Below, in pieces: positions 10,771 to 23,560 of a DNA stretch of 64,000 bases (positions within the stretch are counted from its first letter, which is position 1; the number at the start of each line of letters is the position of its first letter). Made by a program: the position numbers and the translations under genes. Below the pieces are notes generated by a model. It made no database searches, was not told where the DNA came from, and saw only the letters and a program-made list of their open reading frames with translations. Origin of the DNA: Diplocarpon mali. Its lineage: Eukaryota > Ascomycota > Leotiomycetes > Helotiales > Drepanopezizaceae. The stretch spans positions 62,001 through 126,000 of the forward strand of contig JAENRP010000010.1 of the NCBI GenBank assembly GCA_024741835.1. Direction: 5' to 3'.

Positions 10771-13700
10771 GGTGACGGCGGCCTGGTCATGGAGAATCCG
10801 AGCAGCAGTCTCTTTCTCTGCCGTGGAAAACAGGGCATATATCTCGCCGAGGGAGACGGGGTTCGAGCCCGTTGTATCCTGACTCTCGGGGGTTGCGCGA
10901 TTGAAACTCCATCCCGGCGCTCGACGTCGCGGGTCAGAGCGACGTATCAGAGCTGTGTCTCGAGAGGCCACGCTTTGGCATTTTTCTGAGACTGTCAGCC
11001 TCATGACCGCAATGAAACGTCTTACAAGAAGTTTGGAGCTCGGTATGAAGCGATGCAGTAGGGGATTTAGCTGCGAGAGCTATTAGGTATGCTATAGGTC
11101 TGCAAGACTCAAACGCGCCTACCTCTATCTGGATTACCTGATAATAGCTATGTTGAAAGTGATCTAGCCAAGGTTGTTACCGACCGTGTCGATCTGACAT
11201 ACCGCTAGATGAAAAGGGTTTGAGCGGAATCTCGAGAAGCCTTCGCAAGTGGACTCTCGCTTGTGCCGAGTGAGCTACGTCGTTTTGATATGTATTCTAG
11301 TAAGACGACTGGGTCGCCTGCGTAGGGGCGGTCAGATCTTTTGGCCGAGTAGCTATACCCTTTGTCTTGGGCCTGGGCCTAGGCCTGGGAATAGACGTGC
11401 CTAGCTACCAGAACCAGGCTGAATGCAGCATCTGCGACCTCGAGGACTGCATAGTCAAAAGTGTCAAAGTAAATAGAAGGTCGGTTATCTCTACCCCTAC
11501 AGCCTACGTCTACTCGTTCTCTACAGAGTTCTGGGCTGACTTTGAGCATTCACAGGACTGTGAACATCTGTAAGACTGAGTCGATGAATCTGTATGCTGC
11601 GTCCCGGCGGTAAGCTTCAAGTCTCGAATAGATGTTCGTGTGACGAGACACGTGCTGATCACTTCAACCTGCCTCGCGCGAGAATCCCTCCTGCTAATGC
11701 AAATGCCTCGGATACCTGCCGAGTTGTAAGCCTCTCTGGATGTGGATCTACGCGTAGACGGGACGCCTAATGAAGGCCTGGCCTCCACGTCTTCTTTTCC
11801 TCTCCTCAACGAAGCTGACTGTAAATATCCTACATGCCAATGGGTGACGCCCCTCATACCGTATATATAATTTGGAAGAAGCTTCACTGAGAAGGCTCTC
11901 GAGCATCTTGAAGCATGTCCCAGATAATCGGGGGGTTTTTTCCTCAGAGCTTCGGTCTTGATCTGCGCAATCAGCCAAGTTCTAGAGCCTTGACCCTGAT
12001 TTTCCAGCCAGCAGCCTAGCTCACGAGCGTGTGTCCCCGCCAAATGCAAGATCTGAGGAAAGCTATATGTTTTCCCGTGCCTCCTTGTATGTGTCACTTG
12101 TCGTAGCGCTCAGATTTGGACTGCCGGGACTCGGCACTCGGAAGCTCCTTGAAAGCTCCTCCTCGTTCGTATCCATGTCACCGGGTCAGCAGATCGAGTA
12201 AAACGTCACATCTCGAGGCATAACCCAAAGAAACAGCCTCAGCTCAGAGCTGTACATAGAAAGACCAAGTACATGTATTGCCGGCTCAGATACTAGGACA
12301 GCGACGGTGTAAGAAAGACACCCGGTGCATCTATACCCACGAACACAAACGGAAGGCCGCCCACCTCGTTCTTCTCGTAGATATCCCAGTAGTGTCTCTC
12401 TACTATACTTGCCCTGCACCCGCGTCACCAGGCGGAGCATTCTCAGGCACCGAGGCTTGATCTGCAGGGCGATGTTATGGTCTCCGGAGGTTGGAAGTGC
12501 ACAATGGCAGGCCCGCTGTGGCCCAGAGGAATCTCATGGTAGGCTGTAGACTAACCGTGTTATGTCGGGGGTGATTTTGAGTCTTGAATATTGGATGCTA
12601 ATGATGCAACGACTAAATAGCTGCTGTAAATCTAGCTAGGACCTTGCAGGCTTAGAGGAGGCTGGCTTGGAACCGGCCTGTCAAACTGTATCCATGGCTC
12701 GAAAGAATTCCCAAGTTTACTGAGGTTTAACTCTCAACTCCCAAGTCAGCCGACGCGTGGATGTAGTAGGTCCTTAAAAGAATGTTGTCGTTCTATGCTG
12801 AGCATGCGCTGGAGTAGAACTGGCGTATTGGCTGGTTTTCACAAGCGTGATGCCAGGGTCTGAGTCAAATACTCTGGTGAGAGAGTCTTCTGATCGTATG
12901 ATTAAGGGTTGTATATCGATCCATCATCCTGCGCGTCGTCCGAGAGAATGAAAGTAGCCGAGAAGTCTGACTGTGGGGTGTCTTTTCCTCGTCAGAGGGT
13001 GTACTACGACTTAAAACACCAAAATATAATACCTCGAACACGGCTACCCAGCAAGATTTACATGTATCATAAGCCTCTGTACTATCATATCCTCTTCATG
13101 ACCTTCACACATGCGATAAAAGGACATTATGCCTCGACATGTGTGGAGCTTTAGGCCCTTGTTTTGCCTCGGAGTTTCTACAGGGAGTGATGTCAAGACC
13201 CTGAGGAGCGTGGACAGCCTCCCCAGCAAGGGGAGTTTGTCAGGAAGCTCGTAGTCCGAGACATCCAGAATGCCAGAAAGAGGCCAGTCGTCCAGATCAG
13301 AAGAAGCATCCTCCCCCTCCCCTCCCACCTCGAGAGAAATCGGGGTTGGGAGGTCCAGACCCACGATCCGAACGGAGGGTCTGCGGTACAGTCTCCGAGG
13401 GCACCGCAAGCCACGCTCGAGGAACGCAAAGGCGCAGAACGAGCGCCAGCAAATGCCTCCGTCGTGGTGTTCTCTCGCAGGTCTCGAGCAGGCGCTGGAA
13501 CCGGCCGGCGTCGAGGCCACGCTGCTTGTGGCATAGTCCCAGCGCTGGCCGCCTCGACGACGTCCGTGACTGACCCTCTGTGCTCGCGAGGGGGCGGATT
13601 CCCGCCGAGCATCTAGGCTCCGCCGTCCTTGACGTAGCATTGCCAGCAGCAGCTAGGTTGTCGAAGAACACGATTTTTGAATCGCAGTCGAGGCCGTCAG

Positions 13701-14268
13701 CATATGTTGGTCGGATTGACGCTGCCCGGCAGGTAAAGGCCGAGTTGGCGGAAGGGTCGCTGTAATGCCTTCAAGACACCACGCCAGAGGAGTGCACCGG
13801 TGGAGTGGATATCCTTCGTCTCTACTAACACATGCAGTAGCAGAGAAGGTTTCGCTTTGTGTACAAGTGCAGCAGAAGAGACGGTTGGGTTCACCCCTTA
13901 CTTTGGTTCTCCACAACCTTTCTCTGACTGGTCGGCCCGGTATCAGAGATGCCTCGCTTGGCTAAGCGAGGTGTTCCAGTAGTTGTTTACATTTCACAAT
14001 TACGGGATGTGCTGCCAGCATGTTACTCAGTTCTGGCTATCCACCTAGCTAAGTCATGCACGAGGCTCCAAGTCAGATGAGATAGCAGGAGATACATCCT
14101 TGAAGTGACACCGAGGTTGAAATTTTTCAAGTTTCCAAAATATCGCTCTGAGCGAGCGAGGGGTCTGACGAATAGGTAACAAAAGCATCGCTCATTAAGT
14201 TTTTTCCCAACCAATGATTTCCTCTCATTAACTTCCATATTAACAAAACTAGTCCGACACGTGTCACT
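10771..14268. other. Intergenic region without an intact gene
   Basis: Open frames here are short or compositionally odd; the 195-codon minus-strand frame at 11510-12097 has no recognisable motif. The only coding-like signal is a broken minus-strand segment near 13.15-13.68 kb, listed separately. No tRNA, rRNA or mobile-element ends were recognised. Confidence 0.5.
13140..13680 (-). pseudogene. Possible decayed F-box/LRR-like gene fragment
   Basis: On the minus strand, protein-like sequence switches between frames. One frame carries LDAGRFQRLLETCERTP, another continues with RIVGLDLPTPISLEV and LDDWPLSGILDVSDYELP, then KLPLLGRLSTLLRVL. The spacing of Leu, Asp and Pro resembles the leucine-rich part of the large, variable fungal F-box families, but I see no F-box motif. 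No single frame covers the segment without a frame switch and no plausible splice sites join the parts, so I call it a relic. It could also be chance in GC-rich DNA. Confidence 0.3.
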
Positions 14269-17200
14269 CTAAACGAATGACGAAACCTGCGACAGGTTAC
14301 TCCTCGAATAGCCGTGCTGTCGCGCCCACGGCTTCGGGCTTCTATCCCGACTTAGACTCCTCCTCCCGCCTGCAGGGTGACTCGGCCATAACGGCAGATC
14401 TTCGTGCGAGCCTGAAGGACTATGTGACCTGGAGCCAGCGGCAGCCGGCGGACCGGCCGGCGACAAAGATGAGTTCCAAGCTGGCGAGTTGCCCCACACC
14501 GACTCCCGGACGGAATTCGTATCGTCGTCGACACTGGTAAACGACGTCCTGCTCGATAACGGTCTGGTGCGGGACCACATGACCGTAGGCGCCACAAGGG
14601 AAGTGGCAGGGGCATAGATGTCCCGCTGGCCAGAGCTGAACTCCTCCATGTCCTCGCCCTTTCTCTGCAGCGACGTGCACTTGCCGATCCAGAGCATCTG
14701 CTCGTGCTCTCGGAGGTACCGCTCTCCACTGAAAGCCTTCTGGACGATATTACGCGCCATCAGTCCGAGCTTTCTTCGCTGTTCTTGCTTCTCGTACATG
14801 CGTGCTGTGATGATTGCCACGTCTTCTGGACCGGGCTTGAAAGGTAGGATCGGGGCTTTCTGGCCCGGCTTGTCGTCTGCGTATTTGGCCCACTCGCCTA
14901 TCATGGCCAGAATGTTGATCTGTGCGCGGGCAAGAGATTGCGCGTCGTTCGGAGCGACAACTTCACTGTATCTGGAGCCGTCATCCGTATCTGTCAGAAC
15001 CCGCAGAGAGGCTCCAACATCCGTACAAACGACTGGCACTCCGGTGAGCGCAGCCTCACCCAAGGCCAGCGGAAGACCTTCCGACACCGAAGAATTCAAG
15101 AAAAGCCACTGGAGTAATGTCAGCAAGGGTAGGAGGAAAGCGGGAGGGACTGCATACCGAGGTTGCCAAAACTTTCTTGGGATCAGCCGTTCCCATCATA
15201 GTGAGATTGCCACCTAATGACTTTGAAGCCAGGATCTCTTGACACTCTGCGGAGTATACAGGCGACTTGTCCAGTGCACCATAGATGTGTAGCTGATAGT
15301 CTTTGAAGCCCCACTCGTTGACAATGACATTAGCAGCTAAGATAGCTGTCTTGATGTCCTTTGCGAACCAGACATGAGACAACATAGTGACTGTCGGTTT
15401 CTGTGTTGTGACCTCTGTCACAGGGGAGAATTTCTGCAAGGTGTTAGTACGGTACCATCAAGGGGCATCGAGTAAGCTCACCTTCATATCTGGAATACCG
15501 TTAACGACAGGGTCAACCTTGCGAGCGAACTTCTTGCGATGCTGGATATGGCCATAGTGAGAACCAACTTCGATTTCCCACCCAATGTTGAAGAAATCGG
15601 CGCATGGAAGGATCTGGTCGGCGTGATTGAGGACCAAAACCGCCGTGACCCGCATCAAACCAAGGAGAGAATTGCGGACGAACGGTTGCAAGATGCACAA
15701 TGCCGATGAAAGGTACAGATTTGTCTCACGCCAACTGATTGCGTGATCCCAAATTTGGAGGGTGCAGCCTTTCTTGATCTTACACACAACTCCGTAGGCG
15801 GCCGAGACACTGTGATGTGAGGCTTGAAAGACAGCGGGAATGTCTTCTGGAACGGGAATGGACAGAATGAACAGATCTGACAAGAGTTAGCATTGCTTCG
15901 TACCCAGACAGGAGGGGTGATATACATCTGAACCACAAGTCCATGGCAGCATCAAGATGGTCCAGTGTAGGATGCTCGGTCTCAAACCATTCGGATGGCG
16001 GCGTTGTGTTGGGCAACGTCTCGGATAGCCACAGGTTTCTCCAGGCGGTTTTCACGATATTACTAGTCCAAACCGAAGCCCAATGGCGGGGACCTTCAAA
16101 GTAGGTATTAAGATCTACAAGCGCTCTGGTGGCTTGATGGATATCGCTCGGGGAAAGAGTAACTGCACGAGCAGCCTTGACAAGAGCTGACAGAGCAGGA
16201 ATGAAGGTCTGTTGGATGTCCTCAAATTTAGCGTTCGCTGCTACAGGATTGATTTCACTGTCAAGCTTATTGTGGAAGACACTGTAATTGTTAGCTCGTG
16301 CGTATTGTAAGTGGAGAGCAACCTACCCATGCACAGGATGCAGGAAATCCAAACCCCATAAGGGAACAACTTTCAGAGACTGCACGTTCTCTTCGATCTG
16401 ATGTTTTGGCTCAAGAAGAGTTAGTGGGTTGCAGAATAAGATGCGATTCGACGACATACCAGACCAAAATCATTAGCTGACTCGACAAGCATGTGCCATT
16501 TGATCGATCTCAAATTGTTTATCACATCACGACGACAAGCAGAAACTCCACCACCCTCGTTAGGCCACGTTCCAGTGTCCACTGCCATGACGTGGAGACT
16601 GTCATTCGTGTCGAGCTGGAGATGTTGACTTCTCGTGAACATCAATGCATCTCCACCTTGACCGAAGCCGTGTAGGTCACCAAGTTTGATCGCCAGCGGA
16701 GTCCAAGAGCTGATATCGTTGGAGAGCTCCGAGCTTGCCATGATCGCGTCTGTATGCATGATCAAGTAGCTCTCGGCGCCGCTCAGAGCACCACGATCTC
16801 GACGGTGCCAATAGGGCTTCAGCAATGGTTCGTCGCGAAGCAGCCTTTCGTCGAGCCATCTAGTCAAAACACCATCGAAGTATTTATCGTTCTTCCAGGC
16901 TCTCCAAAGCTGAGAGCGAGCACGAGAAGTCGATATCGGTAATGTCTTCTTATTCATGCGTAGCAAACGAGTGAAGAAGTTGGTCTTCAATGAAGGAAAT
17001 TCATAGAGGGGATTGTCCATGTTGAAGTTGCAGTTTGTCGGCTTCTCAAGCACTCCCAGCCAGTCCTCGAGGATCATGTCCGGAGTATCGACTCGAGCAC
17101 CGTTGAGCTGCGTGGTGATTGTAGGATGGTGTTGATGGTCGTAAAACCATGTACTCTCGTATACATCTTCTCCACGAACAAATGTAGCTTCAGTCACACG

Positions 17201-20200
17201 AGAGTTTGGAATCCATCTATGGAACTTGCCCGCATGCCGAGTGGGTGGTGCACACCAATTGATATTGCAAGTGACGTGTGGGAAAACGAATTCGGCTCGG
17301 AGGAGTTCGTCGTCGAACTTGGCGTTCTTACGATAATGGTATTTGAACCGTACGAGACTTCCAGTGTCTTTGAACACATAGCTGCCAGACTCTATGAAGC
17401 CCTTCCTATTGTAGTGCACTGTCTGGAACTCGTCTTTTCCTGCAGTGCAAGTACGGGATAATGGCATTCGAGGATTACGGTTCTTCCTCAGCAAGCCGCC
17501 CGTGACTTTTTTCGCGTAATCGTACTTGAACTCGTTGATCAGCCCTTCCTTGCCATACTCTGTCCTCGACTTCAAGATCATATCTTTGCTGAAGTGGCTC
17601 ACACTCTGCAGATCGGTGGGTTTTTCGGGCTCTTTGTCCAGGAGTTTGGAGTATTTGCAAAGCTTGAAATCACCAATAATAGGACGGATGTGGAAGAAAG
17701 AGGTTGACGTCTCGTCCATACTGCGAATAACGAGTCTGTTCTTCTTCAGGGCATAGACCGTCCCTTTGGCCCCATCCCACACTTTCTGCGCCTTATCGCG
17801 GTGATGGAACTATTGATCAAAAATTAGCCGCGATAACGAAGAGTACCGAGCGAGATACCTACCATAAACCATGGGAGGATCAAGTTCTGTGCAAATTTCG
17901 AAGAGATCCATGTAGTCGACATGAGTGCAGTAACGACATTTGCCACTACCGGGGGGCTTGACGACAACACAAACTTAAGTTCTCTGTAAAACTCAGGATC
18001 CGCTACCAGCGAAACGATGAAGAACTTGAGCCAAACTCCAACGCCATTATAAATGTACACTAGCGGCCCTGTGATCCACGTCTTTAACGACCTTGGCTCG
18101 GTGTCAAAGTGATAGTCGGTGCTGTCAGGCGTTCCCGTGTCACGCAGATGCCCCGCTAAACTCATTAGAGATTCATCGGATCTAATAGATCTGGCGAATT
18201 TGAGTTTGTTCATGGCCATTACCACCCCAAAGTCGCACTGAGCTATGAAATCCTGGAGGTTGAGATTACTTTCCTTCAGTAGATTTCTTTCGAGCCACGC
18301 CGTGTTGGCGGATGTAAGGTTGTACCTCTCACCCAAGCATCGGCGGAAAAGAATGCTCCTTATTTCGCCTGGGATCTTGTCCCAGCCAAGCTCACAATCG
18401 ACACCGAGGCATGAGTACTGTAGCAACTGCTTCTTTGCACTCTCCATTGCCTCAGCACGCTTCTCGGAAGATTCTTCGTCTGCGACTTCTCGTCTGAAGC
18501 TTTCGGAGACTTTGTATTTCTGCGCGGAAAATATCCGGCAGGCGGGAAGGGATTCTGTGAGTACACAGCTTTCATGAGGCATATTCATCAGGAATTCGGC
18601 ACCGGCGTGGAGCATTATCTCAGCGATGAACTGATAATTATTGTTCGCGAAAGGTCGTCCCTTGGAATTTCCCTCGTCTGGCATGTTGATTAATATATGC
18701 AGGTGTCCACCGCTGGCAAAACAGCTGAGTGCTCTGAAGTCCACTTTGGCCGGAAGGAACTTCTTCATCTGAACCAGCTGTAACCTTATTGTCCCGTCAT
18801 TCCATTTCTTGCTGATTTCACCCACAATTCGGTTTGCATCGGGAAAGGCCTGAGCAGCCGGCGGAGACAAGTGCTGCTCGCTACAAGACATCAAGATCGC
18901 TCTAACCTCGATGCCGAGTAAACTATTTGCTCCAGTACTTGCGGTTGGCGCTTGAGTAGAAGCTCTAAGCTTAGCGTAGAAGTTGGCAAGCTCATTTTGA
19001 CTCCAGTGTGGATCTTCACCTAACCCGAGGTAGGCATGATATAATGCGCCAGCACTCGGATCCTTCGGTATGAGGTTCTTGGGCGTGCCAATTTTTGCAG
19101 TTCTCAATGAGAGGAGCGCCGATATCCACGTCGCTACACCCAATGGGATGACAATGTTGTATTTGAAGGTCGGGTAAAGCAATCTGATGACTAGGCCAAT
19201 AGGAAGAGCCACGGCGATAGCAATTAGCAGGGATCCCTTGGTTCTCGGACCAGAGTACACTTTGTTGTACTGCGAAGAGTCAGTGAGCTGATCTTTGGAT
19301 TTTAGGGAGAAGTTCGGCGTACCTGGTAGATCAGCAAGCCCGTGTAAGCCGCGACGTATGCAAGAAACGATATGAGCCCGTCTTTCGTGCCATCCAGAAT
19401 GAACAGTAATGTAGTACAGAAACAGAGCGACCAGGTATGAACAGACAAAAACTTGATGAGTGTCGTGATATACACCTTCTGGCGCGTTCGTGCATTCTTG
19501 AGAACAGATTCCCGGACGTATTTAGCGGAGCTTATGGGTTCAGGATTCTTCTCATCAAGCTTCCCGGCGATGGAATGCGACGTGTAGTCGAGAATAACAG
19601 ATCCGATCAGATAGTAAACCAGTCCAAGGCCAGTACTCTTTCGAATCGAGTTACCCACACCTGCTGTTAAGCCCAACACGTTGCCTCCGCAAAAGAGCTC
19701 TATCCATTTGTCCAACAGCGCTATGATGAAGTAGAGAACACCGCAAATGACTTCGTCGCCGGCTTGGCGCCACAACACGAAGCCATTGTGCAAGCGGATA
19801 CCTCGTTGAGCTTCGATCAGACTGGAGAGTCCTACCTTGACTTGAACGTTCCATGTCGTGCTAAACGGTATGGGCTGTTTGGAGTTTTGCAGACGACAAT
19901 ACCATTGCTTGGGATAGTATTAGCTGTGTTGCATTGTGCGAAGAATGAGTGGCAGAGCTACTGACCAAGAGAAAGATTGTGGCATCCCATCCTTTAGCAA
20001 GCTTCAGTACCAACGGATCCGTTGTTGCTGGCGTCCATGGCCGCCTCGATCTTTCTTTGTTGACATCGTTGAGAAGCGCATTTCGTGCCAGAACCAGCGC
20101 TGCGGGATCGGTCATACCGCTGAACGTGTCTGGGTTTCCTTTTCCTTTCACTTTGACAAACCAGGCCTTCAACGCTATGTCGTCGATGGCAGTGATCTGA

Positions 20201-23200
20201 TGATACCAGGTAACCCACTTCGATGAAATGCTCCGAGCTCCCAGCACCAACACTCCGAGGAAGATATACAGAGCCGTGAGATAAATACCAGTATCGTGGT
20301 TGGGGATAAATATCGTGATAATCGGAGCAATACCAAGGAGCGGAAGCGCATAGAAAATGATCGTGCGGCCGTTTTGAAAAGATGATCCCAGAAACTGGTA
20401 GCAGGAAAGGACCGCCAGTAATGATAAATAAGTCGTGAGGGAAATGAAGTAGAGGAAAAAAACAATTCCATCCTGGATCCTACGGGTAGCAGCAGACTCG
20501 ATAACGAATCCGATGACTCCGAAGACCAATGTGATGACGAAACCTCCGATAAATCGTGTGGCCACATACAGGTTCGCTGCGGGGAAGGCCACCGAGTTGA
20601 GGTAGTAGCTCCCGCCGATAGCTACCCAAGTGCCGATCGCACTCGATAACGGCAAGGAAACCATCAAGGCTATGGTGGCAGCTACGGATTCACTGTTTGA
20701 CATGAAAGCACTGAGGTATAATCCGTGGCCGGTTGTTGTCAGGAGTATGATATCGATGAAGGCTGGAAAGAAGTAAGCTCAGAGATCACTGCGAGGACGG
20801 TCCAGACTCAGACTTACCAGGGACTGCGAACACACTCAAATATGTGATGCGTTGATATGCAGGCATTGGGGGAGTGACCGCTGTATCGTCGATATCAATC
20901 TGGGCAACGGCATAGGATGATGCAAATCCGTCTGCAAATCCCATCTGAAGAGGCGGCTGGTTGTGCGGCTTTCCGTAGTGCGCCCTATGTCGATCCGAAA
21001 GCAACTTTCCAAAAGCGCTGGGAGTGAGGTCAAAATAATCCTCGCATCGCGATCCCAATGCGAAGAGCTCAGAGAATGCCCCAGCTTGATCAGAGTACTG
21101 ATTGAACAAAGGGTTGCGATCGGAAACCTCCAAATAGATCTCGTTGTAAGCTGCTTTCCGAGCAGCACAGAAAATGGCCAAGGCGACAATGTCGGTGTAG
21201 GCGTCAAATCCATCTGGGGTGATGATAGATTCAAGGACATCTGTGATTTTTTCTAGCTCGTCATTTCTCCCCGAACAGAGGATGTCAACGAAATTTGACT
21301 GCACTTCTCTAAAAACCTGGAGAGCGACATCCTGATCAAAATGCTGATAACCATGTTTCTCGTACCAGAGTCCTCGGGACTCGATAATCATTTGCTCTGG
21401 GATCTTCCCGCTGAGGTATCCCGCAGTGTCAAGCTCGCGTAGCTGTGCGAATGATGGCCCATCCAGAATTTGCTCCTTCAGAAGCGAGCCAATTTTGCTC
21501 AGCAAAACGCCTCCAATCTCTGGGTCACAGACTTTCATGTGCTGGAAGAACGAAATGATGTCCGTCGGGGTTAAGAGCTGAGTATCTTTGAGCATTCGTG
21601 CGGGAAGAGCTGCCTGAGGAGCTCCGGCAGCGAAATCGTTCGCTGATACTTCGGCTGCAAAACAGGCATGACGGGAACACCCTCGACTAGAAAGGTAGGC
21701 ATGCAGGATTGTGTTTGAAATGTCGGAACAATATCTCGAGACATAGATGTTAAGCGAGGCTGTTTCCGTGTCAATATCGGATACGGCCCAAAACTGAACA
21801 TCGTTCGTTCGTCGAAACCCAGAATCCAGGCCGATATAGACCTCGATGGGATCAAAGATATCTTCAGAGTCAGAAGCAGCCCACAAACCCGCGGCCAGGT
21901 CGTTGATGGACTGGAGAACCTGGGCGTCGATCTGCTTCGAAGTGCGCTTAAATTCCTCCTGGTAGAAGTTTCGGAAGAACGAACCGAAGGCGCGGAGATT
22001 GGAGGGCGGAATCTGATCAAGTTTGCCCATTCGCTTAAGGTGTCGTTGGGTCTGCACTACCTGATTGAAGTCCTCCTGTGTCGCACTGAGCCCAATCGGG
22101 AAACATCCGAGCAAGTTGTAAGAGTCTCCTGTCGGCGAGAAAGAGAGCGGGCTGCCTCGGACCTTGGGCATTTTCCGAAACCATTGAACGCCTCCTAGCT
22201 CATCTCGAGAGTCCGTGTCTTGATCTTCAATCGCCCAGTCAGAATCTCCATCTTCCAACCGGAATCTTTCTCTTCCGCGCTGCTCTGAGGCATCCAGAGT
22301 CGGCATCAAGTATTCCAAGCTGGGTACGATCTTCTCGAGCTTCGAGGTAGAGGCAGTAACGGTTGGTCGAGGTATGAGCTACATGATGACGGAAGTCAAA
22401 ATCATCCTGGCTTGCAAACTTCAGGGGACTGACGCACCTTAAGGGTAGATCTCCACTGATTGTGAAGTTTCATGACGCGCTGGTCTTTCAGCCATTGAAA
22501 CGCTGCGAGCGGCTCCTGGACTCCCACGCTGGCCGCATCAAGCAAACCCGTCTTGGAATTGATGAACACCATGGCACTGTAGTACCTACACCATATGTAG
22601 CACCTTTTGATAACCGAGTGCGACAAGGAGGATTCCTCATCCACCGTCTCCCAGACCATGACCCTGAAGTCGCGGAGGCATGTTTGCGTGACGAAAGCCT
22701 TCACTGTGGTCTTCATCACTGCCATCTGGAAATAGTCGCGAACATGGCCAGATGTGAGAATCGTCCCATTCCGAACCACAACTCCAGAGAAGTTCGCCAT
22801 ATTCGGATTGCCCGTCTTGGTCAGGAAATTAGGTGGCGCGATTTCGAGATACACATCCAGGTTGCTGCCGCGTAGATATTGAACCAGGCCATCGAGCACT
22901 GGTGTAGGAACCCAGCCCTCCCAGCCAGCAAGTAAGACGCCCGTATAAGGTGATACGTTCTTACTCGATGCTTTGAATCTATTTTCCACCAAGTCCCTCA
23001 CTTTCTTCACCGCGTTGATGATGTCTTTGTCAGACTGGCGCTGCTTTGGGGTATGCACATCCCGTAGGTGAATACGTCCAAGCCGGCTGTGCTGACTTGA
23101 AGTCTGTACGGATGTGATGGCCTCCAGAGTCCCCGGCTTTAGAGGGTCCATTATCAAGATATCCCATCTTGACAACAGTTCGACTTGTGCTCTGGTGGGG

Positions 23201-23560
23201 GGGCTCGCAAACTCTCCAAGATATACCCCGAACGACGATGGTGGGAGCCTCGGCTTCTCGCTGGTCACTGCCGAGGTATTTTGGTCGTGGTATCTGAAAA
23301 AAGACTTCAGGCGTTGGGGAATTTCATTTGATTGCCGGTCCCGCTAGATTGCAATGATCAGGCCAGAATACGGAAGAGAAGGTGAGAAAGAGCTTGGCGC
23401 ATACCTTTCTCCATTTTCGGAGACTGCTTATGAGATCCAATGCAATGAAAACAGAGCCCACGAACGCACAGAAGGCTGAAATACCAATGAAAGTCCACTG
23501 CCACCAGTGTTCTATGGGCTGGCCAACACCAAGAACTCCAATATCCAGTAGAGACGGCAT
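14269..23560 (-). CDS. gtb3: Giant membrane glycosyltransferase with PelF-like GT4 domain (Gtb3-like)
   Basis: Twelve exons on the minus strand: 23560-23405, 23343-22438, 22378-20818, 20762-19966, 19907-19323, 19269-17863, 17809-16460, 16397-16327, 16281-15926, 15876-15482, 15433-15158 and 15108-14269. All eleven joins keep phase and give 2,899 aa. Order of parts: one N-terminal membrane span (about 23-45); a TIM-barrel-like soluble domain (about 65-355); a helical domain of unknown type; many membrane spans (about 877-1400, with more near 1720-1804); a beta-rich region; and a C-terminal GT4 domain with a PelF-type segment (IWDHAISWRE, 2438-2447) and the catalytic EX7E pair E2630/E2638 in SEGLPLALGEAAL. 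In Aspergillus, Gtb3 is thought to polymerise and export galactosaminogalactan. The divergent neighbour encodes an Agd3-like deacetylase, which supports the name. Symbol by family resemblance; orthology untested. Confidence 0.82.

Noticed and set aside
10845..10880. GGGGTTCGAGCCC, resembling a tRNA T-arm
   Set aside because: No matching acceptor, D-arm or anticodon stem nearby; it lies in the leader of the ZZ-finger gene.
19824..19837. An extra 14-nt intron (GTAGGACTCTCCAG) in the glycosyltransferase gene
   Set aside because: Far too short to be spliced, and the frame reads straight through with sensible protein (VKVGLSSLIEAQRG).
14269..23560. Several separate genes instead of one giant gene
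   Set aside because: Eleven consecutive introns with good donors and acceptors all keep phase, no internal stop plus new start is needed, and the domain order fits one glycosyltransferase.
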